The notes beneath the pieces were generated by a model that was not told the DNA's origin, did no database searches, and was given only the letters and a program-made list of their open reading frames with translations. Shown piece after piece: positions 17,881-26,081 of a DNA stretch of 61,843 nt (position 1 is the stretch's first letter; each line of letters opens with the position of its first letter). This DNA is from an uncultured Holophagaceae bacterium (GTDB lineage Bacteria > Acidobacteriota > Holophagae > Holophagales > Holophagaceae). The DNA is taken from NCBI GenBank assembly GCA_903843705.1, contig CAIMQW010000063.1, positions 1 through 61,843 on the forward strand, in the 5' to 3' direction. The position numbers and the translations under genes were made by a program.

Positions 17881-17966
17881 GGCTTGAGTCTAGGAGCCAA
17901 GGCGGCGCGCGTGAAACCCTTCTGCGATTCCCTTGCAGGTCGCGGTGGCCCTGGCATGATGACTCC

Positions 17967-18431
17967 ATGATCCTCTGGCACTACGAGCTGACCACTCCCA
18001 TGGGACCGATGCGCGCCGCCTTCGACGGCCGTGGCAGGCTCCAGGAGCTGGTGCTGGAGGGCCATGATCCCCGCAAGACCAGTCCGCTGCCCCCCCGGGA
18101 ACAGCGGGAGGCGAAGCGCTTTCTGGACCGTCAGATCGAGGCCTATCTGGCAGGCACCCTGCGCACCTTCACCGTGCCCCTGGACCCACAGGGGACCGCC
18201 ACTGAGCTGCGGGTCTTGGAGACCATCCGGACCATTCCCTACGGACAGACCCGCCAGCCGGCGGACCTGGCCGCCTGGCTGGGCATCGATGAGGACGTGG
18301 TGGTCATGGCCTGCGCGGGCAACCCCATCGCCCTGCTGATCCCCGCCCACCGGGTGATCCTGCCGGGTGATGGACCTCTTCCGAAGGCCTTGCGGCACCT
18401 TGAGACAGGGATGGGATGGCAGAAGCCCTGA
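17967..18431 (+). CDS. Alkyltransferase-like protein: Ogt homologue with active Cys replaced by Ala
   Basis: 154 residues with the full two-domain Ogt layout. The active-site PCHR motif reads PAHR (residues 126-129), so it cannot accept alkyl groups. The SY that follows IPYG in active enzymes reads RQ, and the C-terminal GYAGG segment is missing. Alkyltransferase-like proteins bind O6-alkylguanine and hand lesions to nucleotide-excision repair; Thermus TTHA1564 is a known Cys-to-Ala example. An intact paralogue lies 35 bases downstream in the same orientation. The upstream ribosome site is weak. Confidence 0.85.
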   Translation: MILWHYELTTPMGPMRAAFDGRGRLQELVLEGHDPRKTSPLPPREQREAKRFLDRQIEAYLAGTLRTFTVPLDPQGTATELRVLETIRTIPYGQTRQPADLAAWLGIDEDVVVMACAGNPIALLIPAHRVILPGDGPLPKALRHLETGMGWQKP

Positions 18432-18466
18432 TAACAAAAAACCGTGATTCTGCCATGCTGGAGCCC

Positions 18467-18979
18467 ATGCCAGAGACCCTTCACATGCTCAGCACACCCT
18501 TTGGGGAGTTGGGCGCAGCCTTCGATGGCGATGGGCGTCTGGCTCAGCTAGTCCGGGTCTACAAGGCGCCCCCGGCACTGCCCGAGGGGCCGCTGCCCCG
18601 GAGCCTGCCCTACCTGCGGCGCCAGCTGGAGGCCTATTTCTCGGGCAACCTGCGCGACTTCAACATCCCCATGTTCGTGGAAGGCACCGAATTCCAGCGG
18701 CGGGTCTGGAAGGAGCTGCAGAAGATCCCCTACGGCCAGGCTGTGAGCTACCTGGAGCTGGCGCGCCGCCTGGGCGACGAGAAGTGCATCCGGGCCGCGG
18801 CCCGCGCCAACGCGGCGAACCCCATCGCCATCCTGATCCCCTGCCACCGGGTGATCGGTTCTGATGGCTCCCTCGTGGGCTACGCCGGCGGGCTGGACAT
18901 GAAGGAATTCCTGCTGCGCCTGGAGGGGGTCCTCCCCAAGGCGCCGCCCCAGCCGAGGCTGCCGCTGAGCTGGGACTGA
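18467..18979 (+). CDS. ogt: Methylated-DNA--protein-cysteine S-methyltransferase
   Basis: 170 residues. It transfers O6-alkyl groups from guanine to its own Cys126, in IPCHRVIG. The helix-turn-helix (QKIPYGQAVSYLELARRLG) and the GSLVGYAGGL loop are intact. ATG 18467 aligns its N-terminus exactly with the upstream paralogue; ATGs at 18455 and 18416 are in-frame alternatives, the last overlapping the upstream gene. Its stop abuts the stop of convergent speD. Confidence 0.9.
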   Translation: MPETLHMLSTPFGELGAAFDGDGRLAQLVRVYKAPPALPEGPLPRSLPYLRRQLEAYFSGNLRDFNIPMFVEGTEFQRRVWKELQKIPYGQAVSYLELARRLGDEKCIRAAARANAANPIAILIPCHRVIGSDGSLVGYAGGLDMKEFLLRLEGVLPKAPPQPRLPLSWD

Positions 18980-19339
18980 TTAGCCCGGAAGGATCCGCAG
19001 AGGGCCGCGCTCCAGCTCGAGCTGGGTCTCGTTGGTGGCGCCAAAGGCCGCCTTCAGATGGGCCATGCCCCGCTCCATGTCCACGGCCCCGCAGCTAAAG
19101 AAGTCCACGGCGGCGAACCCGTGCTCAGGCCAGGTGTGGATGGCGAGGTGGCTCTCGGCGATGATCACGGCGCCGCTGACCCCGTGGGGGCTGAAGTGGT
19201 GGAAGCTGTGGGTGACGATGGTGGCGCCGGAGGCGGTGGCGGCCTCGAGCATGGCCTGGGTGATCCGTTCGAGGTCGGCCAGGGGGGCGGCCTCGCAGCC
19301 CGTGAACTCGGTGAGCAGGTGGCGGCCCAGCGCGCTCAT
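18980..19339 (-). CDS. speD: S-adenosylmethionine decarboxylase proenzyme
   Basis: 119 residues, the short prokaryotic class. It self-cleaves at Ser63 in ESHLAIHTWPE to create its pyruvoyl cofactor; His68 and Cys83 occupy the same positions as in the Thermotoga enzyme. It supplies aminopropyl groups for spermidine. No spermidine synthase is adjacent. The start at 19339 overlaps the end of the upstream methyltransferase by four bases (ATGA), so the two are co-translated. Confidence 0.92.
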   Translation of the reverse strand: MSALGRHLLTEFTGCEAAPLADLERITQAMLEAATASGATIVTHSFHHFSPHGVSGAVIIAESHLAIHTWPEHGFAAVDFFSCGAVDMERGMAHLKAAFGATNETQLELERGPLRILPG

Positions 19340-20508
19340 GGGACTCGGGTCAGGAGCGCCACGCACTCCACATGGCTGGTGAGGGGGAAGAGGTCCAGCA
19401 CGGCCAGTTGGTGCAGCCGCCAGGCCCCTGCCAGCCGCTTCACGTCCCGGCAGAAGGCCGCGCCGTCGCAGCCCACCAGCACCAGGGTGCCAGCGCCCGC
19501 GGTGGCCAGCCGGTCACAGAGGGCGGGTTCCAGTCCTGCCCGGGGCGGATCCAGCAGGATCACATCCTCGGGCTGGCCGAGGCCTTCTGGCACCCACTCT
19601 GCCACGTCGGCCACCAGGCACTCAGCGGGCAGGCCCGCGGCCTCCAGGTTGCGCCGGGCCCAGGCCACGGCCGCGGTGCCGGATTCGACCAGCACCCGGT
19701 TCTGGAAGCGGTCGCCCAGCAGCGCGGAAAAGAGGCCCACGCCGCCATAGAGGTCGAACAGGGTGTGGCCCTGGAGCTTCCAGTCCCGAAGCAGGGCCCC
19801 GAAAGCCTCAGCGGCCCAGGGCGGACTCACCTGGAAGAATGCGCCGGGTTCATGGCAGAGCACAGCCTCGCCCAGCTCGTGGCGGATGGGTTCGGTGGCA
19901 CGGTGCCAGCCATCGGGCTCGAGGGACCAGGTCCGGCTCCGCTCATCGGTGGCCCATACCTGGCTCGCGGGACTGCCCGTGGAGAGCTCCCAGCGTCCAG
20001 GGCGGGTCGTGAGCGCCTGGCCCAGGATGCCCTGCAGCAGCCGGGGGATGGCCTCCGAGAGGGGGTCGGCCGCGGCGGGGCAGGTGGAGACCGGCACTAG
20101 GGCGTGACTGTGCCGTCGGAAGTAGCCGAGGGAGGCGCCGTCCCAGTGCAGCTGGATCCGGTGGCGGCGGGCCGTGTCCGGGGCGGGATGCCAGGTCCAG
20201 GGTTGGTCTTCGCCCAGCTGGCGCCGCAGCAGGTCCGCGACCATCAGGCGCTTGAGTTCGGGGCCGTGCCGGCCTGCTTCCCAGAGCTCACAGCCGCCGC
20301 AGAGGTCAGCTACGGCACAGGCTGCGGGGGCCCTCCGTGGGTCCCGGGTGACCCAGCGGGTGACCCGGCCTTCGCCGTGGCGGGCCTTCCAGATGACATC
20401 GGCCTCGACGACTTCGCCGGGAAAGAGGGCGAGCGGCGCCTCCAGCAGGAGCAGCCGGCCATCCTCGGCCCGGCCCACGCCCTTGCCACCCCAGGCGAGA
20501 CGCTCAAT
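19336..20508 (-). CDS. RlmD-type 23S rRNA (uracil-5-)-methyltransferase, start uncertain
   Basis: About 390 residues. The N-terminal TRAM-like segment is IERLAWGGKGVGRAEDG. An iron-sulfur motif CX5CX2C (CAVADLCGGC) has its fourth Cys in STCPAA. The SAM-binding region is LFDLYGGVGLFS, with LLDPPRAGL and the catalytic Cys region LVGCDGAAFC. It methylates uracil C5 in 23S rRNA. No in-frame ATG lies near the domain start: the best in-frame site is ATT at 20508, with GGGG upstream, while a well-placed ATG is one base out of frame. An in-frame GTG at 20601 would overlap the divergent gene. Confidence 0.8.
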   Translation of the reverse strand: MERLAWGGKGVGRAEDGRLLLLEAPLALFPGEVVEADVIWKARHGEGRVTRWVTRDPRRAPAACAVADLCGGCELWEAGRHGPELKRLMVADLLRRQLGEDQPWTWHPAPDTARRHRIQLHWDGASLGYFRRHSHALVPVSTCPAAADPLSEAIPRLLQGILGQALTTRPGRWELSTGSPASQVWATDERSRTWSLEPDGWHRATEPIRHELGEAVLCHEPGAFFQVSPPWAAEAFGALLRDWKLQGHTLFDLYGGVGLFSALLGDRFQNRVLVESGTAAVAWARRNLEAAGLPAECLVADVAEWVPEGLGQPEDVILLDPPRAGLEPALCDRLATAGAGTLVLVGCDGAAFCRDVKRLAGAWRLHQLAVLDLFPLTSHVECVALLTRVP

Positions 20509-20590
20509 GGATCCCCGCCATCCTTCAGTGCGTGCAGGGGAATTCCGATATGCTGGCGGAACCCCTCTCTTTTTGGAGCCTGATTCCGCC

Positions 20591-22303
20591 TTGCGATTCA
20601 CCGTAGCCGTACCCCCAAAGCACCGTAACACCCTCCTGGACTGCGTTGCAGGGGAGATGCGCGGAGCCCTGGTCTTCCAGGAGGGCGCGCCGGCCGACGT
20701 GGTGATCGGTGTGCCCGGGGAGGGAGCCTTCATCTCCTGCCACGCCTGGCCTGGTCCCGATGCGGCGGTGGCCCTGCTGAAGGCCGGCTGGGAGCGCGCC
20801 AAGGACCGGCGGTCCATGGAGCGGCTCCACGAGGTCGGCCGGGCGCTGGCCTCCGAGCAGAACCTGGACCGGCTGCTGGACCTGATCCTCACCAAGGCCC
20901 GGGAACTGGTGAAAGCCGAGGCTGGCTCCATCTACCTGCTGTCCGGGGAGGCGGACCGGAGGGAGCTCCTCTTCGCTCACACGCAGAACGCCCGGGTGAG
21001 CCTGCCATTCCACCGCATCGTGATGCCCGCCACCCGGCAGACCCTGGCGGGGTTCGTGGCTCTCAGCGGGGAGACCCTCAACATCCGGGACGTCTACCGC
21101 ATTCCGGAGGAGGCCCCCTATCGCTTCAATGAAGCCTTCGACAGGCAGGCGGGCTACCGAACGACCTCGATGCTGGTGGTGCCCATGCAGGACACCGAAG
21201 GTCAGGTCCTGGGCGTGCTGCAGCTGCTGAACCGATTGGAAGAGGACTCCGGGGACGGGAGCAGCTTCACGACGGAGGATCAGGCCCTCGCTCAGAGCCT
21301 CGCGGGGCAGGCGGCGGTGGCGGTGAAGAATGCCCAGCTGCGCCAGGAGATCGAGCTGCTCTTCGAGGGCTTCGTCGCGGCCTCGGTGCAGGCCATCGAG
21401 TCCCGGGATCCGGTCACCAGCGGGCACTCCGGGCGGGTGGCAGACCTGACCGTGGCCCTGGCCGAGGCGGTGAACGAAACCCCCAACGGCATCTACGGCG
21501 AGCTGCGCTTCACGGACCGCCAGCTGCGGGAGCTCCGCTACGCCAGCCTCCTCCACGACTTCGGCAAGGTGGGCGTCCGGGAGCAGGTGCTCGTCAAGGC
21601 CAAGAAGCTGGAGCCCAGCCAGCTGGAGGTCATCCTGCAGCGCCTCCGCCAGCGGGAGATGGAGGAGAGCCTGGAGCTGCTGGCCCTGGCCTGGAAGGGC
21701 GGTCAGGCCTTCGAGCCCGCGCGCTGGGAGCAGACGCTGCGGGATCGCCAGGCAGAGACCGAGCGGCTCATGCATCTGGTCAGCCAGAGCAACGAGCCCA
21801 CAGTCCTGGCCCAAGAAGTGGTCGAGGGCCTGGGGTTGCTCGAGAACCTCTCGTTCACGCACTGGAGCGGCGATCGCCGGGGCTTGGTCGAGCCTGCCGA
21901 CCTCGCGAGCCTGCGGATCCGCCGCGGGAGTCTCTCAGAGGCCGAGCGCCTCGAGATCGAGAGCCACGTGACCCACACCTACAGGTTCCTGGAGCGCATC
22001 CCGTGGACGCGGGACCTGGCCGGGGTGCCCGAGATCGCCTACGCCCACCACGAGCGGCTCAGCGGCCGGGGCTATCCCAGACAACTCGGAGCCGCGGAGA
22101 TCCCTATTCAGAGCCGGGCCATGGCCATCGCCGACATCTTCGACGCCCTGACGGCCCGGGACCGGCCCTACAAGAGCGCTGTGCCCCTGGAGCGCAGCTT
22201 GGCCATCCTCGACGAGGAGGCCCGCGGTGGGGCCATCGACCGTCCCCTGCTGGACCTCTTCATCGAGGCCCGGGTGTTCGAGCGGACGACGGCCCGGAGC
22301 TGA
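20591..22303 (+). CDS. GAF + HD-GYP phosphohydrolase (probable cyclic-di-GMP phosphodiesterase)
   Basis: About 570 residues. A ~75-residue N-terminal region of unknown type is followed by a GAF domain (~90-235). The HD-GYP domain has LLHDFGKVG (HD), then ~130 inserted residues, then AYAHHERLSGRGYP and MAIADIFDALTARDRPYK. The conserved HD, HH and GYP ligands are present, so hydrolysis of cyclic-di-GMP or a related dinucleotide is likely. Without a receiver domain, GAF is the probable sensor. The start is inferred as TTG 20591, with GGAG 12 bases upstream; no ATG fits. Confidence 0.82.
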   Translation: MRFTVAVPPKHRNTLLDCVAGEMRGALVFQEGAPADVVIGVPGEGAFISCHAWPGPDAAVALLKAGWERAKDRRSMERLHEVGRALASEQNLDRLLDLILTKARELVKAEAGSIYLLSGEADRRELLFAHTQNARVSLPFHRIVMPATRQTLAGFVALSGETLNIRDVYRIPEEAPYRFNEAFDRQAGYRTTSMLVVPMQDTEGQVLGVLQLLNRLEEDSGDGSSFTTEDQALAQSLAGQAAVAVKNAQLRQEIELLFEGFVAASVQAIESRDPVTSGHSGRVADLTVALAEAVNETPNGIYGELRFTDRQLRELRYASLLHDFGKVGVREQVLVKAKKLEPSQLEVILQRLRQREMEESLELLALAWKGGQAFEPARWEQTLRDRQAETERLMHLVSQSNEPTVLAQEVVEGLGLLENLSFTHWSGDRRGLVEPADLASLRIRRGSLSEAERLEIESHVTHTYRFLERIPWTRDLAGVPEIAYAHHERLSGRGYPRQLGAAEIPIQSRAMAIADIFDALTARDRPYKSAVPLERSLAILDEEARGGAIDRPLLDLFIEARVFERTTARS

Positions 22304-22352
22304 GGCTGGAGGCGGAGCGCCGATGCCGTTAAGCTAAACGATTGGAGTTGTC

Positions 22353-22819
<467 letters not shown>

Positions 22820-22823
<4 letters not shown>

Positions 22824-23605
22824 GCGCACAAGTCCACCCGAGCAGTGTGGTAAGTCCCGAAGCCCGCCTGGGCGAGGGCGTGGTGGTAGGGCCCTTCTGC
22901 CTCATAGAGGGCAACGCGGTCATCGGGGCCCGCACCCTGCTCCGCAGCCACATTGTCATCGGCCCCCACACGGAGCTGGGCGAGGATAACGACATCTACC
23001 CCCACGCCACGCTTGGCATGGGTCCCCAGGACCTCAAGTTCAAGGGGGCACCCACCCGCCTGAAGCTCGGCCACCGCAATGTCCTCCGTGAGGGCTGCAC
23101 CCTGCACCGGGGCACCGAAGGCGGCGGCGGGCTCACCACCATGGCCGACGACAACTTCCTCATGACCGGCTCCCACATCGCGCACGACTGCCATGTGGGC
23201 AGCAAGAACATCTTCGCCAACTCCGCCACCCTCGCGGGGCACGTGGAGGTGGGGGACGGCTGCAACATCGGCGCCTTCTCCGCCGTCCACCAGTTCTGCC
23301 GGGTGGGCCACCACGCCTTCATGGGCGGCTTCACTGTGGCCACCCAGGACGTGCTGCCCTTCATGAAGACCGCCGGCGCCCGGGACACCAAGAGCTACGG
23401 CGTCAACACCATCGGCCTCCAGCGCAAGGGCTTCCCGGCCGAGACGGTCGAGGGGCTGAAGCGGGCCTACCGCCTGCTCTTCCACGCGGGTCTGCTGCGC
23501 GACGAGGCCCTGGCCCAGGCCGAGCAGGAAGTGGGGCACATCGCCGAGGTCGCCTACCTGCTGCAGTTCATCCGCGAAGCCAAGCGGGGCGTGCATCGTG
23601 GCTGA
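22820..23605 (+). CDS. lpxA: UDP-N-acetylglucosamine O-acyltransferase
   Basis: 261 residues. It transfers 3-hydroxyacyl from ACP to UDP-GlcNAc, the first step of lipid A synthesis, which implies an LPS-type outer membrane. The hexapeptide left-handed beta-helix is visible across the first ~190 residues, with the catalytic region SHIAHDCHVG and the trimer motif GCNIGAFSAVHQFCRVG. The start ATG overlaps the fabZ stop, and its end overlaps era by eight bases. Confidence 0.95.
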
Positions 23606-24509
23606 TCGCCACCACGCCACCCTCGCCATCATCGGTCTTCCCAATGCCGGCAAGTCCACCCTGCTGAACGCCCTGCTGGGGCAGAAGCTGGCAGCCACCA
23701 GTCAGATTCCCCAGACCACCCGGACCCGGGTGCTGGGCGTCATCGACCGGGGCGACACCCAGCTGGCCTTCCTGGACACCCCGGGCATCCACCTGCCCAA
23801 GCACGCCCTCAACGAGCGCATGATGGCCCACGTGGAGCAGGCGCTGGAGGAAGCCGACATCGTCCTCTGGGTGGTGGACGCCGATGCGTACCTGGGCACC
23901 GGGGAGCACGCCCTGGCCAAGCGCCTGCGCCGGATGGAGCGGCCCACCTACCTGCTGCTGAACAAGGTTGACCTGCTCTCCAAGGGCCGCCTCCTTGAGA
24001 AGATCGCCACTTACAAGGACCTGCTCCCCTTCAAGGAGATCGTGCCCATCGGCGCCAAGACCGGCCTGAACTTTGAGCCCCTCTGGGCGCTGCTGGAGCG
24101 GGATGCCACCCAGCCGGGCTGGCCCTACGCGGAGGAGGTCTTCACCGACCAGACCGAGCGGTCCCTGGCGGCCGAGTTCATCCGCGAGAAGGTGCTGCGC
24201 AAGACCCGCGAGGAAGTGCCCCACGGGGTGGCGGTGCTCATCGAGCAGTGGCTGGAGCCCGGCGAGGCCGACTACCCGGAGGACATGGGTCCCGACGGTG
24301 TGTTCATCGCCGCGCGGATCGTGGTGGACCGCGACGGGCACCGGAAGATCCTGCTGGGCAGCGGCGGCGCCATGATCAAGGACATCCGCCAGAGCGCGCA
24401 GCGTGAGCTGAAGAAGCTGCTCCAGCGGCCCGTTCGGCTGGAGCTCTTCGTGAAGGCCGACGAGGGCTGGCGCGACCGGCCAGACCGCCTGGACCGACTG
24501 CAGCTCTGA
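23598..24509 (+). CDS. era: GTPase Era
   Basis: 303 residues. G1 is GLPNAGKST, the switch region is SQIPQTTR, G3 is DTPG and G4 is NKVD. A C-terminal KH domain is marked by GSGGAMIKDIRQSAQ. Era binds 16S rRNA and checks 30S assembly. It starts with GTG 23598 inside the end of lpxA, so it is coupled to lipid A synthesis in this genome. Confidence 0.95.
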   Translation: MADRHHATLAIIGLPNAGKSTLLNALLGQKLAATSQIPQTTRTRVLGVIDRGDTQLAFLDTPGIHLPKHALNERMMAHVEQALEEADIVLWVVDADAYLGTGEHALAKRLRRMERPTYLLLNKVDLLSKGRLLEKIATYKDLLPFKEIVPIGAKTGLNFEPLWALLERDATQPGWPYAEEVFTDQTERSLAAEFIREKVLRKTREEVPHGVAVLIEQWLEPGEADYPEDMGPDGVFIAARIVVDRDGHRKILLGSGGAMIKDIRQSAQRELKKLLQRPVRLELFVKADEGWRDRPDRLDRLQL

Positions 24510-24516
24510 GGGCGCC

Positions 24517-25188
24517 CTAGATGGTGAGGTCCGTGCCCCGGTGGTCGGAATCGAGGGGGTCGAGGCCCTGGGTGCCGGTGATTGGGCCGTACTGCCCCCG
24601 GGCGGGATCGAAGGCGAAGACCTCGCCGGTCTCGATCTTGTAGACCCAGGCGTGCAGGTGGAGCATGCCGCTGGCCACGGCCTTGGCCACGCTGGGGTGC
24701 TTGCGCAGGTTGTCCACTTGGACCAGCACGTTCTCCTCCACGGTGGCGTGGAGCAGGTCGCTCCCCTTCAGGTGGCCGTAGCTCTCCCACATGATGCGTT
24801 CCGTGGTGCGGCAGTGGGCCAGCCAGGCCCGGGTGGCCGGTAGCTCGCCCAGCTCATCGGGGTTCAACAGCGCCCGCATGGCGCCGCAGTTGGAGTGGCC
24901 GCAGATGATGATGTGCTTCACCTTCAGGGAGGCGACGGCGAACTCGATGCCGGCAGCCATGCCGCCCATGCTCTCGTAGGGCGGGATGAGGTTGCCCACG
25001 TTGCGCAGGATGAATAGCTCGCCGGGCTGCGTCTGCGTGATCAGATTGGGGCTGATGCGCGAATCCGAGCAGGTGACAAACAGCGTCTCGGGCGTCTGCT
25101 CATTCTGGTCCAGGCGCTCGAACAGCTCCCGGTGGGTGCTGAAGATCTGGGTCTGGAACTGGTGGATGCCTTGGACGAGCTTCTGCAT
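24517..25188 (-). CDS. Beta-class carbonic anhydrase
   Basis: 223 residues. Interconverts CO2 and bicarbonate. The zinc ligands and catalytic dyad are in CSDSR (Cys, Asp-Arg) and GHSNCGAM (His, Cys). No signal peptide, so it is cytoplasmic. It is convergent with era, with a 7-base gap. The next gene on its strand starts 31 bases upstream on the far side, so it may be co-transcribed behind the ABC ATPase end. Confidence 0.92.
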   Translation of the reverse strand: MQKLVQGIHQFQTQIFSTHRELFERLDQNEQTPETLFVTCSDSRISPNLITQTQPGELFILRNVGNLIPPYESMGGMAAGIEFAVASLKVKHIIICGHSNCGAMRALLNPDELGELPATRAWLAHCRTTERIMWESYGHLKGSDLLHATVEENVLVQVDNLRKHPSVAKAVASGMLHLHAWVYKIETGEVFAFDPARGQYGPITGTQGLDPLDSDHRGTDLTI

Positions 25189-25219
25189 TCGACCATGTTA
25201 CCCCGGGTAAGAGCCCTTG

Positions 25220-25951
25220 TCAGAGGCTCAGGCGTGCCATGTGCTCTTCGGGGGTGATGGGTATGTTGGGCTCGTCGTGGATGATCTTGCCGTCCCGGAG
25301 CTTCACGATGCGGTGGGCATGGCGGGCAATGTCCTCCTCGTGGGTCACGAGGATGATGGTGTTGCCCTTCTGGTAGAGGTCCTCGAAGAGGGCCATGATC
25401 TCGATGCTGGTCTTGGAATCCAAGGCTCCCGTGGGCTCGTCCGCCAGCAGGATGGAGGGCTCGTTCACCAGGGCCCGGGCGATGGCCACACGCTGTCGCT
25501 GGCCACCGGAGAGCTGGTTGGGCATGTGGTCGCTGCGGGTGCCGAGGCCGACGTTTTCCAGGGCGCGCTGTGCCATCTCATGTCGCTGATGGGGTGTCTT
25601 GCCCGCATAGATCAGGGGCAGCTCAACGTTCTGCAGCGAGGTTGTGCGGGCCAGCAGGTTGAAGGTCTGGAAGACGAAACCGATCTCCTCGTTCCTGATC
25701 TGGGCGAGGTTGTCGTCGCTCATGGCCGAGGCCAGCTTGCCGTTCAGCTCGTAGCTGCCGGCTGTGGGGGTATCGAGGCAGCCGATGATGTTCATCATGG
25801 TGGACTTGCCGGAGCCGGAAGGACCCATGATCGCCACATACTCGCCCCGCTGGATCCCCATGGAGACACCGTCCAGGGCCCGCACCTCCATGTCTCCCAT
25901 CTGGTAGATCTTGGTGATGTCGGTGAGTTGGATCAGGGGTGAATCGGCCAT
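25220..25951 (-). CDS. ABC transporter ATP-binding protein (LolD/MacB/FtsE type)
   Basis: 243 residues. Walker A is GPSGSGKST, the signature is [15 protein letters not shown] and Walker B is [13 protein letters not shown]. The region [15 protein letters not shown] is characteristic of MacB/LolD-type ATPases, which drive mechanotransmission transporters for lipoproteins, macrolides or peptides. No permease is adjacent. ATG 25951 has GAGG just upstream; a 7-bp hairpin (25963-25980) lies in its leader. Carbonic anhydrase follows 31 bases downstream. Confidence 0.88.
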   Translation of the reverse strand: MADSPLIQLTDITKIYQMGDMEVRALDGVSMGIQRGEYVAIMGPSGSGKSTMMNIIGCLDTPTAGSYELNGKLASAMSDDNLAQIRNEEIGFVFQTFNLLARTTSLQNVELPLIYAGKTPHQRHEMAQRALENVGLGTRSDHMPNQLSGGQRQRVAIARALVNEPSILLADEPTGALDSKTSIEIMALFEDLYQKGNTIILVTHEEDIARHAHRIVKLRDGKIIHDEPNIPITPEEHMARLSL

Positions 25952-26081
25952 TGGAACCTCGAAGGACCCCGCTGGGTCCTGCATCATCTTCGCAGAACTC
26001 CCGGGACAGGTTTAGGAGCGGACTGTGTTTCCCGTTACAATTCCCGCTCACCCGTCATCAGCCTGTAGGTAACACTCCCCG

